Shown here: positions 47,961-58,592 of the stretch, piece by piece
Layout of the letters: every line of letters begins with the position of its first letter
Numbering within the stretch: position 1 is the stretch's first letter
From: Pleurodeles waltl
Taxonomy: Eukaryota; Chordata; Amphibia; Caudata; Salamandridae
Direction of reading: 5' to 3'
Assembly: GCF_031143425.1 (NCBI RefSeq)
Contig: NC_090439.1
Location: forward strand, 639,903,465 to 639,967,464
Length of the DNA: 64,000 nucleotides
Made by a program: the position numbers and the translations under genes
Notes under the pieces: model-generated
The model's database searches: none
Seen by the model: the letters and a program-made list of their open reading frames with translations, nothing else
What the model was told of the DNA's origin: nothing

Positions 47961-48018
47961 TACCTGTCTTCTTCACATTCCTTCTGCTCTGGTAAATTTT
48001 GATGAAATTAAATTGCAG
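47961..48018 (+). promoter_or_regulatory. 3' splice site of RP1 exon 4, distant pyrimidine tract
   Basis: The acceptor attgcAG ends at 48018. The pyrimidine-rich stretch (about 47962-47988) is separated from the AG by some 28 A/T-rich bases, so the acceptor looks weaker than that of exon 3. It is the AG that preserves the phase after the in-frame TAA at 48009. The alternative AG at 48054-48055 breaks the phase. Confidence 0.85.
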
Positions 48019-51000
48019 TTCTGAAAGCAAGTGAACAAACAACCTCTACCCCTAGATCGTCTATCCATTCTCTTTCTTCTGATAAAACACATACTGTTGA
48101 TACAAAGTGTGTAGATATGCCTTGTGTCCCTGAAAATGACATAAATTTCTCTGCAAATCAGTTACTTCCAGGGGAGGAATTGCCTCTTATGTACTCTGAC
48201 GATGATATAGAAAAATCTGTACATGTCAATCCAGATGGTACAATGACTGTGGAAATGAAGATACGCTTGAGAATAAAAAGTGATGAGACCATACAGTGGA
48301 CAACTACTGTGAGCCGTGCCAACATTTCGAGAGAAAGTAACTTAATACCTTGTTCCACAACAGGCCAAGGAACTCAGTCTCCAGATCACAACAGCATTGC
48401 TCATAAAGCCATAGAGGAGGACTCAAGTTTGGAAAACAGTCACAATGAAAGTGCATTCACAGTGAATCAGGTAAATTGTGAAGAAAAAGTTCCAGAACAG
48501 AGTTCAGAAACTTGTCATTTGAATACCTCTTCTAATGCCACAATTGATCAAGATTCAAAAACATTTATGTGGGAAAAATGCAAATCTTGTGTCAATAGAC
48601 CACCCACACCAGGACCCAGAAAATTACGCCAAACACAATCTCTTGTCAAAAGTCTAACAACAGTTTCTGATGGAAAGGTTAGAGAAAATGTTAGGCAGTT
48701 TTCTTACAGTGAAGAAAGAGAGAATGGGGACTCTAAATCTGAGTACTGTATGGTCACACATTCCATCACGCAAAGGCCACCGGCTTATGACAACAAAGAG
48801 GTCAATTACGTAGGTGGTGCCCTTCAACATTCATTGCAGGAGAACAAAGAGGACAAAATGCTCATCCACTTTAGTCACAAAAGAAGTAGCCTAGAAGAGA
48901 GTAATACTACAAAATATGTGACAATTCCAGAGCAAGATGCCTGCTCAGGATCACTTGAAGGAACCAAATCTGCAGCTAATATCAATCCCTTGTTGGACTT
49001 TACTTTAAAAAAACACAATGGCAGGCCACTTTCAGCAGACAGTGCTTGTAGTCACCAGGAGCATGATGATATCCAAGAAATTAAAAGGTCCCAGAGTACC
49101 CTGACCAGGTGGTCTGAGAATGATACATCCAATGAAGCAACATGTTTATCTTCCTTAATCAGTGAAGATTCCCTGGTTAATACAGGACAAAATGCAACTA
49201 TAAATGAGCTATTGCTTTCTTCTAACTTGATATTTGAAGCACAATCTATCCCTTATCATACAGACACACATAAGTTGTTAGAGGATTGTTTGGAAGGGAA
49301 TGTAAGTCATGATCTTAGTAATAGGAAAGAGTCTACACTTATAGCCGTAGAACAAAAAAAGAAAATGAAAAAATCTAATGGTTCCTCTATAAAGGAAAAC
49401 ATATTTGATGGTGAAGTAAATGCAGAAAAACTGTACACAGAGAATGGACTCTGTGAGCACAAGGAATATTTTCAAGGATCCATTTGTAATAGGAAAGGCA
49501 TGCATGAATCCTCTACACAGGATCATGTTTCAAGTGATTTTGACAAACATTCCCAAAACATACATTCACATCACCCAGGAGTTCTGGTTGAAGAAAAGAA
49601 AATATCTAGCAGTTCAAGGAATAACATGCTTTCCAAAGTGGAAGAACCACTTATGCATGATATGGGTTCCCAGGAATGTCACACTCAGAGAGGAAGATCA
49701 AAGGGAACAAAACAAATGGCTAAGGTTAAGCCTAGATCGATTAAAAAGATTGCATTACCCCCAATTACTAAGCATGAAAATACATTGGAGAGTAGAATTT
49801 CCCACAATCATGGGATCAGCTTTATCAGAGAACCTCTGGGGTTGGAAATGGAAGGTCCATCTCCTCTCAGCGAAAGCCACAATGCTACTGGGCTTGTGAA
49901 CACTGCACAAGAAATGAACAATTCCTATTTAATACATAATTCTTTGGTGGAAATTGTAGATCCCACACCCAGTGTAATCCAATTGAGTAATGGCATGGAT
50001 GAAACTGAAAATGCACATGTGACTTCAAAGAAACAGAAAAAACGTAAAAAGAATAAGAAGAACACAAATCTTGGTGAAAATAAAAAGAAACCGGCTGTCA
50101 GACGAAAAGAGTTGCATTCACTTCAACCAGATGAGTGCCCTCCCGAGATCTGCAGTCATTCACTCGAGAGTTACGTTCAGAGTTGGCTCCAAAACATATT
50201 TCCCAACTCATCTTTGCCTGCACATAGGATGAAAGTGTTAACTGCAAACTATGAACCACAAAAGGAAGACAGCATTGTGACTGACTCCATCAATATGTGT
50301 TCGAATAAAGACACAGAACTAGCTGTACAAAGAGATGTGTGTATCACTGAAAACAGTCCAATGACCAATACTATTCTAATGGAAGACAAATCAAGCCACA
50401 AAAAAGAAGTAACAGCATTGGAGGAAGAATGCATACTTGGTCCCTCTGAAAGGCAATATGGATGTGTTGCATCCACTGTGGACAAAATAGAGGAATTTTC
50501 ATGCTTAAACATTCACCAGGATTCCAGTGCCGAAGGGCAGGTTCTTTATGATGGAAGTAAAATTGAAGGAATGAAGACCAAGCTTAAGGTAGACATCCAG
50601 GGTATAAATATAGCTATTGGAATGAACACTGTGGATGTTGCAGTTCAAGCTGATGCTGAGTTTGTTAGTAGCAAAGACATGGGGACTAGGCCCACTGACT
50701 CCCGCATGCCTGATGGGACTTTGTGTTGCCCACATCCCTCTAATACTAACATACAGAAAGCTACATATCAGTGCCATTGTCTGCAGAGGTCACTTAGCTC
50801 ACCATATGCTTCTTCTGCTGGAGTGGGGTCTTCCCCTCATGTTCTGCTTGCGTGGTTGGTTGTACTGAATCTAAAAGATAGTTTGGCCAACATACTTCAA
50901 AATGACAAAACTCACCGAAGCTGTAGCTCTGCTGGCATACAGACGTTGCTGCAGTCTTTGAAACAAATTGCGATCACAGAAAATGCAGATGACTTGGAGG

Positions 51001-53693
51001 CAGCTGTTTTAAACCTGCAAGAATTAACACTGAACTATGAGCTTGAAAAGAAAGAAGCTGCACATCCCTCTCACTGTCTCCAAGCAAAGGAGCTTCATTG
51101 TGGTGCTGAGACCTGTGAAGGGAACCCCTTGAAGGATATCAACAACACGACTTGCGTTTGTAGTGACAAGGCAGAACATGATTCTCAAGGAGCAACTGAA
51201 AACATCATAACAGGGGGAGGTATTTCACTGGAAATCTTAAATACACCTAATACAAGAACCAACAGGCTTTGCCATGCAGGCCCTGACATTGAACATAATG
51301 ATATTGAAGAAAAATTTACCCACGACCTGAATGAAGACAAGTTTGATAAAGTCAATGACTATGAATCTGAAAGACCGTCTGTAATTCTTACCAACAAGGA
51401 GAGGATTGTGACATTTGATGAAGAAAATCCACCTTCATCCAATGAGAGGATAGACACAAAGAATGAACTTAGTAGTTCATTGCAACAAAATATGGACAGC
51501 GAAATCTCAATTTGGGCTAAGGAGAATTCAAGTATGGGAAATTATGACAGCACTGTATTAATGGCTGGTATTAAAATATCAGAAGAAAATTTGGCATTTA
51601 TTACCTCAAATACTATGGAAGATACATGTCAAAATAAGTGTATAAAAAATGAAAAAGAAGTCAGTGCTATGGGGAATGATGCCTCTGAGGGATTTCCTCC
51701 ACCATCCCCAGTAACTAATTCAAATGATCCTGAAGGTAACATGCAAACAAATATTCAAAGCTTACCAAAGAGGTCAAAGGTTAAAATGATAGTGCAAGAA
51801 ATGGAACATAGACGATGTGCAGATGCTCCATTTGAGTTCAGAAAGTGTTTGCAAAGTCCTCTTTCTTCTGATTGGTCAGACTACCGACAAGACAGCGATG
51901 ACAGCATAGCTAGTGGTTCTACCTGTAAAGCATCCAGTGAGATAAACACTGAAAGTGGAGAGGAAACAGTATTGGAGAAACCTTTCAAAACAGGACTTGT
52001 GAAGAGGACCATTGAAAGACTGTACGGTAAATCAGAAATTAACCCAAATTCGTCTCACAGCACAGGACGGCCCTCATCGTCGCAACTTGTTGGTAATGAT
52101 TCTGACAGATCCTCGACCCCCACTAAAAAAGATGTTAGCTCTTTCTTCCAAGATTTCCGATCTCAGAACAAAACCAGCCACACAAGGCCATCATCATCAT
52201 GTTCAACCTCATCACAGCGAAAGCAAAATCAGCATGCCTCAGCCAAAGGAATACCCAACAGCTGTTTCCCGTTATTGCAGCCTATTAATTCAGGAGAAGT
52301 GTTCAACTGTGACAGAAATGATTCTTTGAACATATATGATACAGAAATGTTATGTGCAAAGCAAGAGTCTAAAACCGGTGTAAACTGTGTACATGATGAT
52401 GGGGTGCTGCTGGATAAAGGTCGGTGGCTTCTTAAAGAAAACCATCTGGTTAGGAAATCCCCACCAGAAAATACTGGAATGTATGGCAATATTGATACGA
52501 CATCAGCAGACACCATGTGTGACAACACCAGCGATGATGTCCCATACTCACATTTTAAAAATCAGAATCTACCAATAGCTGAAGTATCATCCTCTGAGGT
52601 TGAGGACTTGGCTAAGCCACGTACCTTCCGGTGCAACTATTTCAGCATGCCTCATGGCAGTGATTCAGAGCCTTTCCATGATGACTTGCAGATTAAAAGC
52701 AAACATAATCTTCTTGGAAATGCTGTAGCTCTGCTGCCAAAGAATAGGAAAGAGTTGCTGTCCGCAGGGATAAACACTGGTCACAAACAGAGAAATTCTG
52801 ACACCTGTGGGAATGGACCAGTCTCCTCAGCAGTAGAGCTTCGCTTGCATGATAATAAGGTGCATCCACAGGGGACTTCTTCAAATGCGGAGGTTATGGA
52901 AAATCATTCTGCTGATGGAAATCACCCAAATAGAGAGCAAGTCAGAGAGCAAGATTCTTTGGACAAACTCCAGATTATATGTGGCCAGCATTGTCCAATA
53001 CTAACTGTCCTCATGCAGCCAACTGAAGAGAGAAGTAGAGGCTTTGCCTACTGCCAGGCGTCTGACATTGAGAACCAGCTATGGCTTCAATCATTGTCCA
53101 CAGAAAGGCTCAATCTAAAGAAGTTTGATAATTGGTCATCAGCAGATAAAAACAACAATGTAGTCTGTAACTACAGCAGCATCATTAGCCATGTACTTAT
53201 CAAGGACCTCTTAGATAGATTTTCTGCTAAAAGCAGGCTAAGTTTCAATGAAGGTGCTTGCAACAGAAATACATCTGGAGGGGAAAGTGACATAATACAG
53301 ACATTTTTAAGTGTTTCACTTAAAACATATATAAGTAGTCCAGGAACACAATCTTCTCCAACAGAAGTCCTGAAAGCAAATGGAGATAACTCTGAAGTTA
53401 TGACAAATAGCACTGGCAAACAAACACAAATGGTGGCTGGGAGGGATATTAACAACAATGTATCATGGCAGCAATGGAATTCATTGCAAGAGCTAATAAC
53501 TCCCATAGATCACAGTCCACCTAGCACATGCCGTCCCTCTCAGGGCATTCCACTCAAGTATGGCAACTTTAAGGAAGCTCCTTTCAGAATCATGAATAAC
53601 AACTCTTCTGCAAATAGCAGGCGCGGCTCCTCGTCTGAAGCAGAAACAAGTGCAAGTGACTCTGAATGCCACACGGGCCAAGAAACTCCATGA
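48019..53693 (+). CDS. RP1: RP1 exon 4: large C-terminal region to the stop
   Basis: Last coding exon of RP1. Its first two bases complete the phase-1 codon from exon 3 (C+TT, Leu); 1,890 further codons then stay open to TGA at 53691-53693, close to the roughly 1,894 residues of human exon 4 (memory). An in-frame TAA at 48009-48011 means coding must begin after it, at the AG of 48017-48018. Near the start (about 48198-48317) lies the RP1/RP1L1 signature DDIEKSVHVNPDGTMTVEMK followed by IQWTTTVSR. Further on are a proline patch RPPTPGPRK, a lysine-rich cluster from about 50028 (KKQKKRKKNKK) that could be a nuclear or microtubule-binding basic patch, a conserved-looking ESYVQSWLQNIFPN (about 50166) and VKRTIERLYGK (51999). 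The rest is acidic, Ser/Asn-rich and probably disordered. No glutamate-rich tandem repeats typical of RP1L1 are present. The frame is intact, with no frameshift, so the gene looks functional. The ATG at 48117 is internal. Confidence 0.95.
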
Positions 53694-54442
53694 CATTCAA
53701 ACACCATCATTCGGCTGAAAGACATCACTTTGTAAAATAACTCAACTAAATGACTGTTGTTGTCCCTGGGTGTTTCAAATGCACCGATGTGTAGGAGGTT
53801 TTATTAGCTACATGGAGCAAATTCACAAAGGTGCATTTACACTTTTTTGTAAGTTTATGTTTTTTTGTTATTCACTTACAAATTTCACGAGTAGTATCTT
53901 TACGACTGTGGAGACGCCTCACACACAGGGGCCTAACAAAGCCCCCTGCAGCCCCAGTAGTGCAGGGGAGCCCACGAGCTCCAGAGGGCCCCCTTAGCAC
54001 AGCTCCTTGCCTGAGAGGGTTCAGAGGGGGGGCCTGTCCATACTCTTTGCAGGGGGGGGACTCCAGTTATGTTATGCCGCTGCACACGCAAAAAGACTTT
54101 CTTATCTTATTATGTGCAGAGTATCTGCCATGAGAGCAGACACTCTGCAGTTGTACGGATACTACTCCTAAAATTTGTTTGTAGCACAAAATAGTAAGTT
54201 TACACAAAAATTTAAGTTTAGCTTTGTGAATCAGGCCCATGGTGGTTTCACAAGACAGTTCAAAAGAAAGGCTTTTGCCTTTTTCCTGCGAAATTATCTG
54301 CTTACATCAGAGACTAAGATTATGTTTTTATATCTATATTAATTTATATATACTGTCAAAGATACCTACATCAATCAAAAAGAAAGTGTATGCTATTTAC
54401 AGACAAAATATAATTTACATAGGCCATATAAAATGTAATAAA
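53694..54442 (+). other. Proximal 3' UTR of RP1 with candidate poly(A) signal
   Basis: Sequence after the RP1 stop. The first AATAAA on the + strand that I see is at 54437-54442 (gtAATAAAaatt). Further candidates occur near 56421 (tcaATAAAaca) and elsewhere downstream. A 424-bp MITE (53815-54238) sits between the stop and the first signal. The true cleavage site cannot be chosen from sequence alone. Confidence 0.35.
53815..54238. mobile_element. 424-bp MITE in the RP1 3' UTR, ATG duplication
   Basis: It starts 122 bases after the RP1 stop. The ends GAGCAAATTCACAAAGG and the complement of CTTTGTGAATCAGGCCC form an imperfect inverted repeat, and ATG flanks both sides (53812-53814 and 54239-54241). 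The middle is GC-rich and palindromic. Termini are related to 32640-32891. Confidence 0.75.
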
Positions 54443-56505
54443 AATTAATGTTATTCCCTTTTTAGCATCTTAGCACGAAACAATGTGTTTTAAATCAATC
54501 AATCAATGAATCAGGTATTTTACCCAAGATCAAAAACATGCTGAGCAATAAGTGGGATGCTGTAAGCAAAATCCCTACATATTACTGTAGTTTCATAACA
54601 CAAGGAGAACCCTGAAATCCATAGGAACCTCAGTGAATTGGCAATTTCAGAAGAACAGTGGTCCCTGAGGTAATAATTGTTCATCGGTTTGCAAAGAGGA
54701 AATCTATTGCAAAGCAATAGTTTTATTAATCAGGAGTTATAACAATGTGAACCTACATAAGTGGCCGTGGGGTGCAGGACGGGATCAGGGGGAAGTGATA
54801 CAAATGTGCAATATGTGTATCACAATCTAGAGCAATAATGTGCATCCTGCGTTACGCAAATATTCTTACTTAAACGGGAATGCACACTTTAGTGAACACT
54901 GTCAATTACCTCTGGGACCACCGGTCTTCTGAAATTTGCATGTTACTGTGGTCTAGATTTCAGTAGCAGACGGCCAGGAATCGCCTCTTGGGCTAGTAAT
55001 CCCATTGCATTTCCCAGGAATAATGCATATCAGTATCGTGGCTTAGATTTATATTTCCAACAATAATTATGTTATAGGTTACGAATACAGACCACATGCT
55101 ACATCACAATTACACTGTATGATGGTGCTTTTGAAAACATCAGCATTTTGTTGTAAAGGCTCTGTCATTTTTCTGGCTGGTAACCGACATAGATAAAACA
55201 GTAAAATAACATGGGAACTTACAATGACAAGAAAAGGATACGTTTTTTATGCAAAGGTTTTATGACTCATCATCTGTGTACAGTACTGTGTATCAAATTG
55301 CTATTGGCGAAAAGCAATTTCCTAATTGATGAACGCATGTGGATTTAGACTCTCTCAAGAAATTATGTAATTCGTTTTCTGCCCTTGTGTTAACAAATAG
55401 TGTATTGTTCCCAAGGGCGTAACCAGAAAATAAATCAATGGATTCATTCTGGCCTCGTCAAACGTATTATTTGGCAATTTTGCATCAGGGAAAATCCGTT
55501 ACACTACCTTGCATTTTCCAGGCATGAATATGTACAAGATGCTGAGTTTTGCAGGTAGGAATGAGAGAAAAGGCGTGGAATCAGTATATCATACTCATAT
55601 TCCACATATTGTCCCACTTTCCAACCTGTTTCCTATGTGCGAACATAACAAACCATATGTGACTCAAGTTTTGTGAATGCCCAGGATGTAGTAAACTCAG
55701 GGGCATTCATAGACATTTTGAAATGGACCTGTAACAGTGGTGGGAATGAGATTAACTTTCCCCTTTCACATTGTTACAAAAATAGGCATACCTCCCACTT
55801 CTACATGGATAACCACATTTTATATTGTTAAATATCAGTCTATCAGTTATGCGCAGAAAGATTGGTGACGACGAAATTATTGTGAATTAGCAAAACAATC
55901 ATATTTTATCCATATCCGAAGGTCTTCATTTTGCTCCCTGTAAATTACAATATTTTGGGAGTTACTACACCACACGTTCTTTATTTAGACCACTCATTTG
56001 GCGTGAATCATGAAATAAAGAAAAACAAGGTGAGAACAAAAGTTCTAAATTATCATCAAGAATAGTTCGTCATCATTACTCCACCTTAAGTTCCTGTGCA
56101 TACACTGCATTTTTTTTACTAAGTAAACATAAATTGAAGAAATAATGATATATGCACTATTACGTTGTATGTTTAATAAACCTGTGTTAAACTCGTAAAT
56201 GTTGAGCAAGACTGCAGTTATTGCCTTAATCAAATTGGATTATGAAGTATATAAATACTTGTTAAGAACTGATGGCAGGAAATATTTTGAATATAGTATT
56301 AGCTTGTAGAGAAGAGTCTAATTTGTGAAAATATTTCCACATCTTTGTCTCCTTCACACTCATAGTGAATGTAACTTTTTTAATTTGATTTTGTATTTGT
56401 TTCTTTACGATGCCACAAAGTCAATAAAACACACTTTTATAGGTTTAAATTAGGAGCAGAAACTAGAAACAAAAAATATGAAGGGAAATAAAAGATGGTT
56501 AAATG
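54243..56505. other. RP1 downstream region, nothing recognised
   Basis: A/T-rich sequence that may include more 3' UTR (AATAAA-type signals at 54437 and 56421). A tcaatcaatcaatgaatcag run at 54496 looks like a minus-strand LINE/SINE tail. Confidence 0.4.
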
Positions 56506-56510
56506 ACTGC

Positions 56511-58587
56511 TGTTAGAAATGGGGTCTTTGGTTGACAGTCAGGTTACCCCCTGTTCAAGCAAAGACCCTCACTCTAGTCAGGGTAAAAGAGAATCACCCT
56601 CAGCTAACCCCTGCTTACCCGCTTGGTAGCTTGGCAGAGCAGTAGGCTTAACTTCAGAGTGCTAGTTCTAAAGAATTTGTACCAACACACACAGTAACTT
56701 AATGAAAACACTACAAAATGACACAACATAGGTTTAGACAAATAGGAAATATTTATCTAAACAAAACAAGACCAAAACGACAAAAATCCACAATACACAA
56801 GTCAAGTTATGAATTTTTAAAGATTAAATTCAAAAATAGCGTTTAGAAACACAAAATGCTTCGATGAGGTGTTACCACGCCATAGTGACGGAGTCGGTCC
56901 AAACAATCGAACACCGACAGCGCCGGCAATGGAGTCACGCGGACCCTCAGGTACAGTACCTTGGTGAAGAATGAATCGGGGATTGCGGCGTCTGTGCGAA
57001 ATGTTGAATCCGCGCACTTCGATCGGCGTCGGTCACTATGTGGTGTGGCGACTTCCACGGAATTGCAGACTTCGGCTGGGATGCAGCAGTGTCGGGACTG
57101 CGAAGGTCGTACCGTTCCAGCGGAGACCAGGGAGTCGGTTGCAGGCGGCGTCACTGGATTCAGCAGTCCAAAGTCCATTTCCTTGAATTTTTACCAGCTT
57201 TTCTTTTCAAGGGTGCAGGGACTGGATAGGGCACCACTTGTCAGGGCAGGAGTCTCAGCAGAGAGTCCAGATGTTGGTAACAGAGAAGTCTTTGCAGTCC
57301 CTGAGACTTCAAAGAACAGGAGACTAGCTCTAAATCAAGCCCTTGGAGATTTATTTTCAAGATGGAAGGCACGCAAAGTCCAGTCTTTGCCCCCTTGCAC
57401 AGGCAGAAGCAACAACTGTAGGATGGTTCAACAAAGCACAGTCACAGGCAGGGAAGCTCTTCTTCCTCAGTTCTTCTCCAGGTAGAGGTTCCTCTTGTGT
57501 CCAGAAGTGTTCTAAAGTCTGTGGTTTTGGGTGCCCTTCTTATACCCAATGTCTCCTTTGAAGTAGGCCTACTTCAAAGCAAAGTCTCTCTTGAATGTGA
57601 AATACTGCCTTGCCCAGGCCAGGCCCCAGACGCTCACCAGGGGTTTGGAGACTGCATTGTGTGAGGTCAGGCACAGCCCTTTCAGGTGTAAGTGACCACT
57701 CCTCCCCTCCCTCCTAGCACAGATGGCTCATCAGGAAATGCAGACTACACCCAGCTCCCTTTGTGTCACTGTCTAGTGTGGGGTGCAACCAGCCCAACTG
57801 TCAAAGTTACCCAGACAGGGAATCCACAAACAGGCAGAGTCACAGAAATGGTATAAGTAAGAAAATGCTCACTTTCTAAAAGTGGCATTTTCAAACACAC
57901 AATCTTAAAATCAACTTTACTAAAAGATGTATTTTTAAATTGTGAGCTCAGAGACCCCAAACTCCACATGTCCATCCACTCCCAAAGGGAATATACACTT
58001 TAATCATATTTAAAGGTAGCCCCCATATTTACCCATGAGAGGGACAGGCCTTGCAACAGTGAAAAACGAATTTAGCAATATTTCACTGTCAGGACATATA
58101 AAACACATTACTATATGTCGTACCTTAACCATACACTGCACCTTGCCCTGGGGCTACCTAGTGCCTACCTTAGGGTGTCTGACATGTAAGAAAAGGGAAG
58201 GTTTAGGCCTAGCAAGTGGGTACACTTGCCAAGTCGAATTTACAGTTAAAACTGCACACACAGACACTGCAACGGCAGGTCTGAGACATGATTACAGAGC
58301 TACTTATGTGGGTGGCACAACCAGTGCTGCAGGCCCACTAGTAGCATTTGATTTACAGGCCCTGGCACCTCTAGTGCACCTTACTTGGGACTTACTAGTA
58401 AATCAAATGTGCCAATCATGGATAAACCAATTACATACTATTTACACAGATAGCATGTGCAGTTTAGCACTGGTTGGCAGTGGTAAAGTGCTCAGAGTTC
58501 AAAAGCCAACAGCAACAGGTCAGAAAAAATAGGAGGCAGGGGGCAAAAATATTGGGGATGACCCTGCATAAGCAAAAAAGTCCAACA
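56511..58587 (-). mobile_element. 2,077-bp solo LTR, minus orientation, ACTGC duplication
   Basis: The + strand reads TGTTAGAAATGGGG... to ...AAAAAGTCCAACA, with TG/CA ends and TGTT/AACA termini. An exact 5-bp duplication, ACTGC, lies at 56506-56510 and 58588-58592. The minus strand (TGTTGGACTTTTTTGC...CCCCATTTCTAACA) matches my memory of a common salamander LTR. No internal gag/pol region and no second LTR are present, which fits recombination to a solo LTR. The TSD length suits a Ty3/gypsy-type or related retroelement. The 174-codon frame at 56961-57485 lies inside it and shows no domain. Confidence 0.8.
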
Positions 58588-58592
58588 ACTGC

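Larger units (their letters stand above)
30055..48018 (+). other. RP1: RP1 intron 3, 17,964 bp, phase 1
   Basis: GT at 30055 and AG at 48017-48018 join exon 3 to exon 4 in a continuous frame. The intron is a phase-1 GT-AG intron. It contains several MITEs, two LINE fragments and a tandem array, and is on its own longer than the whole human RP1 gene (about 15 kb, memory). Confidence 0.92.

Noticed and set aside
48053..48055. Alternative acceptor TAG for exon 4
   Set aside because: Starting the exon at 48056 would give the wrong phase after exon 3.
48117..48119. ATG as a start codon of a separate 1,858-residue protein
   Set aside because: The frame continues upstream to 48019 with RP1-like sequence and the exon 3 to exon 4 phase fits exactly, so this Met is internal.
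56961..57485. 174-codon + strand frame
   Set aside because: It lies wholly inside the solo LTR and runs against its orientation; no recognisable protein family and no splice context.
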